A stretch of DNA of 38,860 nucleotides from CAZDQL01 sp964507325 (GTDB lineage Bacteria > Planctomycetota > UBA1135 > GCA-002686595), in contig CAZDQL010000066.1 of assembly GCA_964507325.1 (NCBI GenBank), positions 1 to 38,860 on the forward strand, written 5' to 3'. The notes under the pieces are model-generated. The model saw only the letters and a list, made by a program, of their open reading frames with translations. It was not told the DNA's origin and ran no database searches. The translations under genes were made by a program, and so were the position numbers. Below, piece by piece: positions 15,609-24,160 of the stretch; position 1 is the stretch's first letter; every line of letters starts with the position of its first letter.

Positions 15609-18600
15609 CTAGTCGGACTCGGGGCGATCCAGGTTGAAGAGCCAGTCCATTACGGCCTGGATCTGCTGGTTGTTGGTCGAGTCGGGGTACTGAGCCTGGT
15701 ACTGGGGCACGTCCGCTCCGAAATTATCCGGCATCGCGGTGCCCGGGTACTTGAACTTGGGGCTCCACAACCACTCGGCAACCCAATCCTCACGCAGGCG
15801 CGCGGGGGCGTTGGACAGGGGTGGCGCCCAGCTGATCGGCAGGGCGGGGCGCGTGGGGCCGTCCACGTGGCACTGGAAGCAGTCCACCCCCTCCAGGGCC
15901 ATCGCGTGGCCGATGGCACGGAAGTCACCGCGCCGGGCCAGGTGGCTGGGGGTGCGACGCTCGACGTGCTCGTACCCCACCTTGATCGGCCCCGCCATGG
16001 ACAAGCCGCGCGCGTCACCAAAGGCCTGGAGGCGCGCGAAGTGGGCCCGCGTCTGCGCCGGGTCCCCGGCTTCGATCGCCTCCAGGACCTCCACGGAGAG
16101 GGCTCCGGCGGTCGCGCGGGAGAGCTCCTCGAGGGAGAGGCCGCCGCCGTCGCCGGTCACGAGGCCGAGGGTCGGCCAGGTGCGGCAGGCGGCGACCAAG
16201 GCCTCCCCTGTCCCCCAGCGATGGGACGCCTCGCTCGCCGCCAGGTCGACGCGCGGGCCGCGCCCCAGGGCCAGGCGCAGGGTCTTGGCGTAGCGGGTGG
16301 GCCACTCCCGGCGGGCCCTGGAAGCGAGGCAGTCCGCGATCGCCTCCGCCTCGCCGGGATCGAAGTCGAAGCTGGGCATGCGGACCCGCATCTGCTGGCG
16401 GATCGCCGGCGGATCCTCGAGGAAGGCGTAGAGCCAATCGGTCTGCAGCCTGCGCCCCGCGTCGATCAGGACCGGCGGAGCGAAGGTCCAGCGCAGCTTG
16501 TCGTAGGTCTCCTCCGCGTAGCAGCGCAACTCGCCGTCGACGTCCTCGATCAGATTGCCGAGTCCTTCGTCGTAGCCCAAGCTCCAGCGCCAGTAGGGGT
16601 CGCTCTCCGGGTCGTCGGGATCGTGTTCGGGGTTGGCGACGAGGGTCCCCAGGGCGTAGTACTCGGTGACGTGGCGCACGAAGTCGCCCCCCAGCCCCGG
16701 GGTGACGCCGCACAGCCTCTCCCGCGGCACCACCACCACGTCGCCGGGCAGACCGTGGTCCGGTTCGACCGCCAGGAGTCTCAGGCCGAGCTCGGTGACC
16801 GGCTCCTCGTAGTAGTCCTCGACGGCTTCGACCTCCTCCCAGAAGACCGCCAGCGATTCCATCGGAGGCGGCAGCGGTTCTTCGGAGGAGAGGGGCAGGA
16901 CCTCGGCGGCCAGCGTCACCACGCCCCCGGAGTCCTCCTCGTAGGTCACGCGGGGAGGCTCGAGCACGTGGCAGGCCAGACAGCCCTTCCGCCGCAGCGC
17001 GCGCTCGCCGCGCTCGACGGAAGCCTGTTCGGTGCTGGGGACCATGCGCGCCCGATCCACGTCACAGGCGACCAGCCCCAGGACAAAGGTCGAGAGGGCG
17101 TGCACTTCTCCCGGCTCGAGGTCGAAGCGCGGCATGCGCAGCTTGTCCTTGGGGGTCTTGGACTTGTCGCGGTCGTAGGTGCGGGGGTAGGTGAGCTTGC
17201 GCTCGAGCCAGCCTTCCCTGTAGTGGGGATCCAAGCGCGGGAGCTCCCGCGCCCCCTGGGGGATCCCGTGGGCGTCCGCCCACGAGTCGGAGACGCGCAC
17301 CGACTCCATCAGGTGGTGCTGGCCGAAGTCGAGCTTGTCGGTGGTCTTCGAACCCCAGGTCGTGAGCTCGGGGCCGATCGGCATGGCGCCTCCCAGGCCG
17401 TCGATGGCGTGACAACTGAAGCAGCCGTGGTGGGAGACCAGCGCCCGCCCGACGGCGGTGGCCAGGGTCTCGACGTCACGCCACTCGGCGCTCAAGCGCG
17501 CCTCGAGAGCGCGGCGACCCTCCTGCTGGCAATACCAGCGCGCTTGCTCCGCCAGCACCTCGTACTCGAGCCGGGAGCGGAAGTCGGAGCTCTCCCTCCA
17601 TCCCCCGGGAGCGTCGTGGAAGATCCCGTCGGGGTCGTCGCTCACGTAGGTGGCGACGTCCAGCGCGTCCTGCTCACTGAGCCGCAGCCCGGGCATGTGC
17701 GCTTCGGGCCAGTACTCCCGCGGATCCCGGATCCAGTGGTAGAGCCAGTCGAGCGCGACCTTGCTCGCCACACCGCGCAGGTTGGGCCCCAGCTGGTTCT
17801 GCCCGGTCAAGCGGTTCGAGAGGGCCGGGACGCCCCCCTGGTCGCCGGCGCCGTGGGGGGCGGTGCTGTGGCAGGCGAAGCAACCCACCAGGTTCATCAC
17901 CTCACGACCCCGCTCCCCATCCCCCTCGAGATCGGGCAGGGGCGCCAGGGGGCGCGGGGGGTGGTTGGCGAAGAGGAACGAGGCGATCGCCGCCACGGCG
18001 TTGTCGTTCCAGCGCTGGCCACCGATCGGCTCACCGCTGCCGTACTGCGACACGACCACCTGCTCGGCGGGAGCGAAGTTCTGCAGGTGGAAGACCTGGG
18101 GCATGTCGGTCTCCGGCCGGAAACGCCGCGGGCGCGCCAGCCAGGCGTCGACGAAACCGGAGCGCAGCTTGGTCGCCAGGTTCGTGAGCGGCGGGCCCAC
18201 CCTGCGCGAGCTGGGGAACCAGTCGAGCTTGTGGCAGAGGTTGCAGCCCTTGTTCTCGAAGAGCTCGTAGCCGCGGAAGAGGGTGGGCGCCTCGGCGGCG
18301 ATGAGCTCCAGCGAGTCGCGGTGGCACTGCACGCAACTGGCCTCCACGTCCCCCGAGCGCAGCATCGGGTAGTCCCAATGGTGCTGCTTGTGCCAGCCCA
18401 ACTCGTCGAGCCAGCGCTGCGCCTCCCCGGCGTCCGAGGGGCGGTGGTCCGCGCGCTGGAAGCTGAGGGCCTCTCCGGCTCCGCGGTGGCAGACGGTGCA
18501 GCCCACCTGCTTGAGGGGGTGGGGCGATCTGGGGGAGAGGTAGAGGTCCAGGCGCGGGTGGGCGGCGTGGGGCTGGACGGCTCCTTGGAAGTCGGCGCGT

Positions 18601-19385
18601 TCGATCCCCATGTGGCAGGTGGTGCACATGTCGATGCGCGGCTTCTCGGTGAAGTTCAGATCGAAGGCGATGTCGTCGAGGACGAGCTTCTCCACCCTCA
18701 GGGTGGGATCGATGAAATCGAGGCCGGGGGAGTCGCGCAGTCGCTGGGCGGTGGCCCCCGCGAGGCCCGAGGGATCGAGGGTCTCGATGCGCTCACGCAG
18801 GCGCGCCAGCTCGCGCGTGGCACCCGCCAGCTCGGCGCGGGCGTCCGCCAGCCCGCGCAGCAGCTCGGCGCTGCGCTCCTGGGCCGCGCGATGGGCCTCG
18901 TCGGCGCGCTCCAGCTCGAGCTCGAGGTCGTGCACGACCCGTGCGTAGGGTGCCAGGACGCCCTCCAGATCGAAGTCGGCGTCGTTCAGAAGGGACTGCT
19001 CGGCCAGGAAGACGCGCCAACCCAGGACGGAGCGGGCGCGTTTGAGAGCCTCCTCCTGGGCGAAGCGCGCCTCTCGCAGCTCGTACTCGGCAGCCTGGGC
19101 GTCGCGCACCTCGTCGTCGCGGGCCGCGAGGGAGCGCCGCGCCTCCTCGACCCGGCTCTGCAACGCCCGTTCCCGCTCCTCGGCCCCCCCCTCCACCATG
19201 CTGGCCACGAGCGCCTGCGCCCGCGCGAGCTCCAGCGCACGGAACTCACGCTGGTAGCGCTTCCACTCCCCGCCTGCATCGTCGACGACGGTCCAGACCA
19301 TCGTGAAGAGGAACAGGACGCTGGCCCCCAGGAAGAGCAGGTTCAGCGTGGGGATGTGGTAGTGGGTAGCGCCTCGATCGACCAT
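15609..19385 (-). CDS. Membrane-anchored octahaem cytochrome c of the bc-type complex
   Basis: This 1258-residue protein has one N-terminal membrane helix (about 12-33) and then a long coiled coil rich in Glu/Arg/Ala (about 40-240). Eight CXXCH haem c sites follow: CTTCH (~254), CTVCH (~297), CVQCH (~351), CNLCH (~380), CFACH (~502), CFSCH (~655), CLACH (~802) and CFQCH (~1169). Several cytochrome c-type domains with distal Met segments (for example TDMPQVF, EAHMPGL) are recognisable. The gene follows the two cytochrome b genes and the Rieske gene directly, so it most likely replaces cytochrome c1/f and also acts as an electron wire to a terminal acceptor. The long stretch without haem (about 810-1160) is unexplained. 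It should lie on the periplasmic side of the cytoplasmic membrane. Identity as a multihaem cytochrome is certain; the partner is inferred. Confidence 0.93.
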   Translation of the reverse strand: MVDRGATHYHIPTLNLLFLGASVLFLFTMVWTVVDDAGGEWKRYQREFRALELARAQALVASMVEGGAEERERALQSRVEEARRSLAARDDEVRDAQAAEYELREARFAQEEALKRARSVLGWRVFLAEQSLLNDADFDLEGVLAPYARVVHDLELELERADEAHRAAQERSAELLRGLADARAELAGATRELARLRERIETLDPSGLAGATAQRLRDSPGLDFIDPTLRVEKLVLDDIAFDLNFTEKPRIDMCTTCHMGIERADFQGAVQPHAAHPRLDLYLSPRSPHPLKQVGCTVCHRGAGEALSFQRADHRPSDAGEAQRWLDELGWHKQHHWDYPMLRSGDVEASCVQCHRDSLELIAAEAPTLFRGYELFENKGCNLCHKLDWFPSSRRVGPPLTNLATKLRSGFVDAWLARPRRFRPETDMPQVFHLQNFAPAEQVVVSQYGSGEPIGGQRWNDNAVAAIASFLFANHPPRPLAPLPDLEGDGERGREVMNLVGCFACHSTAPHGAGDQGGVPALSNRLTGQNQLGPNLRGVASKVALDWLYHWIRDPREYWPEAHMPGLRLSEQDALDVATYVSDDPDGIFHDAPGGWRESSDFRSRLEYEVLAEQARWYCQQEGRRALEARLSAEWRDVETLATAVGRALVSHHGCFSCHAIDGLGGAMPIGPELTTWGSKTTDKLDFGQHHLMESVRVSDSWADAHGIPQGARELPRLDPHYREGWLERKLTYPRTYDRDKSKTPKDKLRMPRFDLEPGEVHALSTFVLGLVACDVDRARMVPSTEQASVERGERALRRKGCLACHVLEPPRVTYEEDSGGVVTLAAEVLPLSSEEPLPPPMESLAVFWEEVEAVEDYYEEPVTELGLRLLAVEPDHGLPGDVVVVPRERLCGVTPGLGGDFVRHVTEYYALGTLVANPEHDPDDPESDPYWRWSLGYDEGLGNLIEDVDGELRCYAEETYDKLRWTFAPPVLIDAGRRLQTDWLYAFLEDPPAIRQQMRVRMPSFDFDPGEAEAIADCLASRARREWPTRYAKTLRLALGRGPRVDLAASEASHRWGTGEALVAACRTWPTLGLVTGDGGGLSLEELSRATAGALSVEVLEAIEAGDPAQTRAHFARLQAFGDARGLSMAGPIKVGYEHVERRTPSHLARRGDFRAIGHAMALEGVDCFQCHVDGPTRPALPISWAPPLSNAPARLREDWVAEWLWSPKFKYPGTAMPDNFGADVPQYQAQYPDSTNNQQIQAVMDWLFNLDRPESD

Positions 19386-19418
19386 CGGACTGCGGATTGC
19401 TCGGCGTGGGCAGGAACC

Positions 19419-20501
19419 TCAAACGTTGAAGTACCACTCGGGGAGGGCGATGAAGTACTGCAGGTGGATCGTCCAGCGCAGCACCATCTTGATCGGGATC
19501 AGGACCGCCCAGAGGAGGAGCTGCATCATCACGTGGTAGCGCACGGATCCCATCTGCCGCGCGATGCGCGCGAAGAGCGTGCGACCGAGGAGTGGTGGCA
19601 GCAGGAGGAAGTAGCCCAGCACCAGGACGATGCCGGGAGCCTCGCGGAGAAGCGGGTGCTGTGGTCGCGGGATCCCCAGCAGGTCGACGTAGAAGAGCAG
19701 CGAGAGGTCGACGCTCACCATCGGCTCCAGCTTGCGCACGTCCCAGGGCTCGAAGGGCCCGAAGAAGGACCAATTGGGACCGCGCAGGAAGGTGCCCATG
19801 ATCAAGAGGGACACCCACAGGAGCAGGAAGCCGACCATGAAGAAGCCGACGGCGAAGGGGCGCTCGGCGAAGGTGTAGTAGCCGCTGCCCTTGGGGTTGG
19901 TGTCCAGGAAGGGGATCGCGCACAGGCCGACGATGATGAACCCCGGCAACAGGACGCCCGCGATCCAGGGATCGAAGTAGACGAGCAGCTCCTGCAGACC
20001 CAGGAAGTACCAGGGCGCCTTGGAAGGGTTCGGGGTGCGGGCCGGTGAGGCGGGCTCCTCCAGGGGTGCGGGGATGGTGATCGACCAGACCATCAGCAGC
20101 GCCAGGATGAGCACCGCACAGATCAGCTCGATGTAGACCAGATCGGGCCACACCAGGACCTTCTGATTGCCCAGCTCCCCCTCGAGGCTCGCTCGATCGC
20201 GCGCCACCCGTTCGTCGTTGACCACTGCGCGCCGCAGGGCCAGCCAAGTGAAGAAGACCACCGAGACGAGCAATATGACGATCGGCACGTTGTCCGGCTT
20301 GGTGACGATGGCGTTGAAGCTCGGGTCGGGGAGCGCGCAGAGGAAGAACGCCACCATGCCGGCCAGCACCCCGGCGAAGAGGACCGGGTGCGTCAGCTTG
20401 CGCCTCCACAGGAGAACCGCCGCCAGGCAGAGCGCCGTCACGATCGCGTAGCGAGTCGGCTCGGCGAGCCAGTCGGTGAGGTCCTTGAGCGTCTGAGGCA
20501 T
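19419..20501 (-). CDS. petD: Cytochrome b C-terminal (subunit IV-like) protein, expanded
   Basis: This 360-residue protein has about seven to eight membrane helices. The central part (about 117-240: WPDLVYIELICAV, NPSKAPWYFLGLQELL, YFDPWIAGVLLPG, ERPFAVGFFMVGFLLLWV) matches subunit IV/C-terminal cytochrome b, which forms part of the quinol-oxidising site. Subunit IV normally has about 160 residues. This protein has three additional helices before that region and about two after it. The conserved Qo motif PEWY reads APWY here (162-165), and oddly the protein ends LPEWYFNV. It lies 8 bp downstream of the b6-like gene, separated as in chloroplast and Firmicutes systems. The petD symbol is by analogy. 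Confidence 0.85.
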   Translation of the reverse strand: MPQTLKDLTDWLAEPTRYAIVTALCLAAVLLWRRKLTHPVLFAGVLAGMVAFFLCALPDPSFNAIVTKPDNVPIVILLVSVVFFTWLALRRAVVNDERVARDRASLEGELGNQKVLVWPDLVYIELICAVLILALLMVWSITIPAPLEEPASPARTPNPSKAPWYFLGLQELLVYFDPWIAGVLLPGFIIVGLCAIPFLDTNPKGSGYYTFAERPFAVGFFMVGFLLLWVSLLIMGTFLRGPNWSFFGPFEPWDVRKLEPMVSVDLSLLFYVDLLGIPRPQHPLLREAPGIVLVLGYFLLLPPLLGRTLFARIARQMGSVRYHVMMQLLLWAVLIPIKMVLRWTIHLQYFIALPEWYFNV

Positions 20502-20509
20502 GGCGCGAA

Positions 20510-21286
20510 CTAGAGGGGCCCGGAGATGCCGCCGTCCTTGCGGATGCGCCAGAAGTGCAGGGCCATCCCTCCCGCGGCGACCAGCGGCAGCCCCACGCAG
20601 TGCAGGACGTAGAAGCGCAAGAGCGCCGCCTCACCGACGAAGCGCCCCCCGAGCAGCCCGAAACGCACGTCGTCCCCGGCGTGGACGAAGTCGAGGCCGC
20701 CGAAGCTGACCCAGGCCGCGCCGGGGCCCTCGTGCCCCAGGAAGGGGGTGGCACCCGCCATGTTCGTGCCCACCGTGACGGCCCACACCGCGAGCTGATC
20801 CCAGGGGAGCAGGTAACCGGTGAAGGAGAGCAACAGGGTGAGCACCAGGAGCATCACGCCCACCCCCCAGTTGAACTCCCGGGGTGCCTTGTAGGAGCCG
20901 GTCAGGAACACGCGGTACATGTGCAGCCAGACGGTGATGACCATCAGGTGGGCTCCCCAGCGGTGCACCTCCCGCATCACCCCGATCGGCACGTGCTCCC
21001 GTAGGGCCAGGACGTCCTGGTACGCGTACTCCGCCGTCGGGCGGTAGTAGAACATCAGGAGCAGCCCCGTGATCGTCTCGACCAGGAAGAGGAAGAAGGT
21101 CACCCCCCCCATGCACCAGGTGTAGGAGAGGCGCAACCCGCTGCGTCGCACCTTGACCGGATGCAGGTGCAACACCACGTTGGAGAGCACGGCCAGAGCG
21201 CGGTTGCGCGGCGTGTCCGGATAGCCGTGCCGGAAGATCGAGCGCCAGAGCTGGGTGCCTCGTATGTACTCGAACAGCTTGTTCAT
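20510..21286 (-). CDS. petB: Cytochrome b6-like N-terminal cytochrome b subunit
   Basis: This 258-residue protein has four membrane helices and the complete set of haem b ligands: H108 and H122 (14 apart) in helix B, H229 and H244 (15 apart) in helix D. The 15-residue spacing is the b6/Firmicutes pattern rather than the mitochondrial one. The segment SYTWCMGGVTFFLFLVETIT places C58 where b6 has Cys35, the covalent attachment point of haem c-i. GYLLPWDQLAVWAVTV is the family's Qo-side signature. It sits between the Rieske gene (21 bp) and the subunit IV-like gene (8 bp) in one operon. Function: the transmembrane electron path of a quinol:cytochrome c oxidoreductase. The symbol is by analogy. 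Confidence 0.92.
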   Translation of the reverse strand: MNKLFEYIRGTQLWRSIFRHGYPDTPRNRALAVLSNVVLHLHPVKVRRSGLRLSYTWCMGGVTFFLFLVETITGLLLMFYYRPTAEYAYQDVLALREHVPIGVMREVHRWGAHLMVITVWLHMYRVFLTGSYKAPREFNWGVGVMLLVLTLLLSFTGYLLPWDQLAVWAVTVGTNMAGATPFLGHEGPGAAWVSFGGLDFVHAGDDVRFGLLGGRFVGEAALLRFYVLHCVGLPLVAAGGMALHFWRIRKDGGISGPL

Positions 21287-21307
21287 CGGCGGGTACGAGG
21301 AGGTCCG

Positions 21308-21856
21308 CTACCCGACGTAGGGCAGGTAGGCGCCGGGCAGGTCCCACTGCCCCTTCTCCGCCTGGAACTTGGTGTTCTTGTCGATCAGGAGCTGGCCGTC
21401 CTCCGCCAAGGTGATCTTGAAGCGCTCGAGGGGGCGCGGAGCCGGCCCCTCGACGTTGACGCCGCTGCGCACAAAGCCCGAGCCGTGGCAGGGGCACTTG
21501 AACTTCTCCTCCGCTGCGAGCCAGTTGGGGGTGCACCCCAGATGCGTGCAGACGGCGGAGAGGACGTAGAAGCCGGTCTCCTCGCGCACGATCCACACCG
21601 CGTGGGTGGCCTTGAAACGGGTGCTGACCGCACCCACCTTGTAGTCGCTGGGGAAACCCGCCTTGAACTCCTGGGGCGGGTCGTAGAGCACGTTGGGGAA
21701 CATGAAGCGCACGCAGGCGCCCACCAGCACCGCGCTGGCGGCGGTGAAGGCGGCCCAGGCGCCGATCAGCACCCCGCGCCGGGAGACCTGGCCGCGCCCG
21801 GGGCCCGAGGCCTCGAGCTCCGGCCGGGTCCCGGAGTCCCGTCCCCTGGCGCTCAT
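21308..21856 (-). CDS. petC: Rieske iron-sulfur protein of the b6f/bc1-type complex
   Basis: This 182-residue protein has an N-terminal twin-arginine type anchor (VSRRGVLIGAW at about 24-34, then a membrane helix to about 51), as expected for Tat export of a pre-folded Fe-S protein. The cluster motifs are CTHLGC (C103, H105, C108) and CPCHGSGF (C121, C123, H124). C103/H105/C121/H124 bind the 2Fe-2S cluster and C108/C123 form the usual disulfide. It accepts one electron from quinol and hands it to the cytochrome c subunit. Its ATG overlaps the stop of the upstream HEAT gene (ATGA, 21853-21856). It is shorter after the second motif than many homologues but intact. Confidence 0.93.
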   Translation of the reverse strand: MSARGRDSGTRPELEASGPGRGQVSRRGVLIGAWAAFTAASAVLVGACVRFMFPNVLYDPPQEFKAGFPSDYKVGAVSTRFKATHAVWIVREETGFYVLSAVCTHLGCTPNWLAAEEKFKCPCHGSGFVRSGVNVEGPAPRPLERFKITLAEDGQLLIDKNTKFQAEKGQWDLPGAYLPYVG

Positions 21857-22812
21857 GGCTGCTCCTCTCGACTGGCGATCAAACGCAGGGCCGCATCCAC
21901 CACGTTGGGGTCGGAGTCGCCGCGCAGGGTCTCGATGTGCGCCCAGTCGGCGGGGCGATCGAGACGCGCCAGAGCCTTCAGGGCCATGACGCGAAAGCGG
22001 GAGACGTCCGCTGCGCTGGCGAACTTGCCCGGGTCCTCACGGTGGACGGTGGCGTAGGCTCCGGCGTCGGTCAGGTCCGCGAGCACGTCGGCGGCGACGG
22101 GGTCGGGGGGCTCGCGGCGGGAGAGGGAGAGGGCGGCGTTGGCCCGCACCTCGAGGGAGGAGTCCAAGAGCGCTCCCTCCAGGGCGCTGCGCACCTCCTC
22201 CCCCGGGAAGGACCCCAGGGAGATGGCGGTGACGCTGCGCAGCCCCTCGTCGTCGTGGTCGAGAAAGGGGATCAGGGGCCGCGCCGCCCGCGGGTCGGCG
22301 ATCAGACCCAGGTTCTCGATCGCCATGAAGCGCAGCCGCCGGTCGCCATCCTGCCCATCCTCCAGGCCGAGCAGCTCGATCAGGATCTCCACCCCGCGCG
22401 GCTCCTCCAGGTTGGCCAGCAAGGCGGCCAGGGCCAAGCGGATGGCGGGCTCCTCCTCCCCGACCTGTGCGACCGCCGCCAGGAGGCGCTCGCGGAAACC
22501 CTCCTCCAGGGGCCAGGGCAGAGGAGCTCCCGCGTCAGCCGCCCGCTGGTTGGCCACCGCCTGCCGCGTGAGGCCGATGAGAGCCCGGTGGCGCTCGCCG
22601 GCACCGCCGTGCACGACCAGGGAGAGGTTCTCCGACGGCGTGCGCTCCTGCCCCGCGAGCGAGCCGAAGAGCACCACCACCCCCACCATCGCCGCCACGA
22701 CTCCGGCGGGGATCGCCACCAGGGTCCACCACGGATTCCGACGGGCCTCGGGCCCCTCCGTTGGAGACCGTCCCCCGGGGAGGTCGGCGATCTGAACCTG
22801 GGTGTCGCTCAC
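21853..22812 (-). CDS. Membrane-anchored HEAT-repeat protein, first gene of the cytochrome b operon
   Basis: This 319-residue protein has a short cytoplasmic N-terminus, one membrane helix (about 29-51, WWTLVAIPAGVVAAMVGVVV) and then about five HEAT/PBS-lyase-like helical repeats. Clear examples are GLIADPRAARPLIPFLDHDD, EEVRSALEGALLDSSLEVR and LKALARLDRPADWAHIETL. It has no catalytic motif and no CXXCH. HEAT repeats bind proteins, and the ATGA overlap with the Rieske gene suggests an assembly factor or an extra subunit of the complex (inference). No ribosome-binding site stronger than usual is seen; the start is ATG 22812. The hairpin upstream separates it from the phosphofructokinase gene. 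Confidence 0.75.
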   Translation of the reverse strand: MSDTQVQIADLPGGRSPTEGPEARRNPWWTLVAIPAGVVAAMVGVVVLFGSLAGQERTPSENLSLVVHGGAGERHRALIGLTRQAVANQRAADAGAPLPWPLEEGFRERLLAAVAQVGEEEPAIRLALAALLANLEEPRGVEILIELLGLEDGQDGDRRLRFMAIENLGLIADPRAARPLIPFLDHDDEGLRSVTAISLGSFPGEEVRSALEGALLDSSLEVRANAALSLSRREPPDPVAADVLADLTDAGAYATVHREDPGKFASAADVSRFRVMALKALARLDRPADWAHIETLRGDSDPNVVDAALRLIASREEQP

Positions 22813-22850
22813 TGGGTACCGTGCACGGTGAGCGGCGGTCTCCTGCGACC

Positions 22851-22880
22851 CCGCTCCCTATTGGACATGATAGGGAGCGG
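22851..22880 (-). terminator. 11-bp perfect hairpin between PPi-type PFK and the cytochrome operon
   Basis: CCGCTCCCTAT (22851-22861) and ATAGGGAGCGG (22870-22880) are perfect complements around an 8-nt loop. It lies 50 bp after the phosphofructokinase stop and 38 bp before the HEAT gene start. It lacks a T-run, so termination may be Rho-assisted; it could also be a leader structure of the cytochrome operon. Confidence 0.55.
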
Positions 22881-22930
22881 AGCCGACCGGCGGCAGGGGG
22901 AACGGTCTCGACCCGAGAGCGTCGCGAGAC

Positions 22931-24160
22931 TCAGATGGGCAGGGACTCCCGGATGCGGAAGACCCTGGGAGCGGAGATGCGGTCGCGCACCGCCAGCTTC
23001 CCGATCAGCGGGCGCGCGTAGCTCAGGAAATCGGAGGTCACGTTGTTGCCGTCGGGGGAGATGAACTCGTCCGGCATCACCTTGGTCTTGCCGGCCACCT
23101 CCTCGAGGTCGATCAGCTCGTACTCCACGCCGTAGTCGCCGACGCGCTTGATCGCCACGGAGCCGTCGACGTTGTGCCAAACCGAGTACTGGACCGCCTT
23201 CTCGCCCACCTCCCGGGCCTCGTGGGCGTCGGTATCGCTGCAGCAGCCCAGGAAGGAGCGCTGCAGGTACCCGAGGGTGTCGGCGCGCACGCGCTTGATC
23301 TCGGTCTCGCGCTTGACCAGGTCGGCCAGCCGGTCGCCCAGCGCGCCCGTGCCCGAGAGCTGCACGTTCCCGTGAGCGTCCTTCTCCACGTCCCCCGCGG
23401 TGAGGGTGGTGATGATCGGCTGGCCATCCGCGTCGCAGATCCCCTCCGAGGCGGCCACGACGCAGCGCCCGTACTCCTCGTAGGTGCGCTTGACGTCCTC
23501 GATGAACGTCCCGGTGTCGAAGGTGCGCTCCGGTACGTAGACCAGGTGCGGACCGTCCTCGGGGAACTTGCGCGCCAGCGCCGCGGAGCCGGTCAGGAAA
23601 CCGGCGTGGCGTCCCATGACGATCCCGATGTAGCACCCCGGGATGGCCTGGTTGTCGAGGTTCACGCCCGCGAAGGCCTGGGAGACGAACTTGGCCGCCG
23701 AGCCGTAGCCCGGGCAATGGTCCGTGCCCACCAGGTCGTTGTCGATCGTCTTCGGCACGTGGACCGTGCGCAGCTCGTAGCCGACCGCCTTGGCCTGCTC
23801 GTTCACGATGCGGCAGGTGTCCGCCGAGTCGTTGCCGCCGATGTAGAAGAAGTAGCGGATCTCGTGGGCCAGCATGACCGCGAACATGCGCCGGCAGTAC
23901 TCCTCGTCGGGCTTGTCGCGGGTCGAGCCGAGGGCGGAGGCGGGGGTGCGCGCCACCTGCTCCAGGTTGTGGGTGGTGGCCTGGGTCAGGTCGAGGAAAT
24001 CCTCCTGGAGGATCCCGCTGACACCGTGCAGGGCGCCGTAGATCCTGGAGATCTCGGGGAACTTGCGTGCCTCGAGCACACAACCGACCAGACTCTGGTT
24101 GATGACGGCGGTCGGACCGCCTCCCTGGGCGACGAGGGCCTTTCCTGACAGCTTGGCCAT
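22931..24160 (-). CDS. 6-phosphofructokinase with PPi-type signature
   Basis: This 409-residue cytoplasmic enzyme phosphorylates fructose 6-phosphate. Motifs in order are AQGGGPTAVINQSL (phosphate-donor loop), YFFYIGGNDSADT, VPKTIDNDLVGTDHCPGYG (catalytic TIDND), GIVMGRHAGFLTGSAAL (substrate-binding MGR) and a C-terminal ribosyl-fold half. The donor position reads GGND instead of the GGDG of ATP enzymes. Together with PKTIDND this is the PPi-dependent type, which works reversibly in glycolysis and gluconeogenesis. The donor is a prediction, as some relatives switched donor. ATG 24160 gives the usual MAKLSGKALVAQGGG start; no strong ribosome-binding site is seen. An ATP-type isozyme is transcribed divergently 444 bp away. 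A PPi-using proton pump gene lies at the left edge of the window. Confidence 0.88.
   Translation of the reverse strand: MAKLSGKALVAQGGGPTAVINQSLVGCVLEARKFPEISRIYGALHGVSGILQEDFLDLTQATTHNLEQVARTPASALGSTRDKPDEEYCRRMFAVMLAHEIRYFFYIGGNDSADTCRIVNEQAKAVGYELRTVHVPKTIDNDLVGTDHCPGYGSAAKFVSQAFAGVNLDNQAIPGCYIGIVMGRHAGFLTGSAALARKFPEDGPHLVYVPERTFDTGTFIEDVKRTYEEYGRCVVAASEGICDADGQPIITTLTAGDVEKDAHGNVQLSGTGALGDRLADLVKRETEIKRVRADTLGYLQRSFLGCCSDTDAHEAREVGEKAVQYSVWHNVDGSVAIKRVGDYGVEYELIDLEEVAGKTKVMPDEFISPDGNNVTSDFLSYARPLIGKLAVRDRISAPRVFRIRESLPI

Noticed and set aside
15312..20048. 1578-codon open frame antisense to the cytochrome genes
   Set aside because: It has no recognisable domain, and the minus strand encodes eight CXXCH sites and two membrane subunits. 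This is an artefact of high GC.
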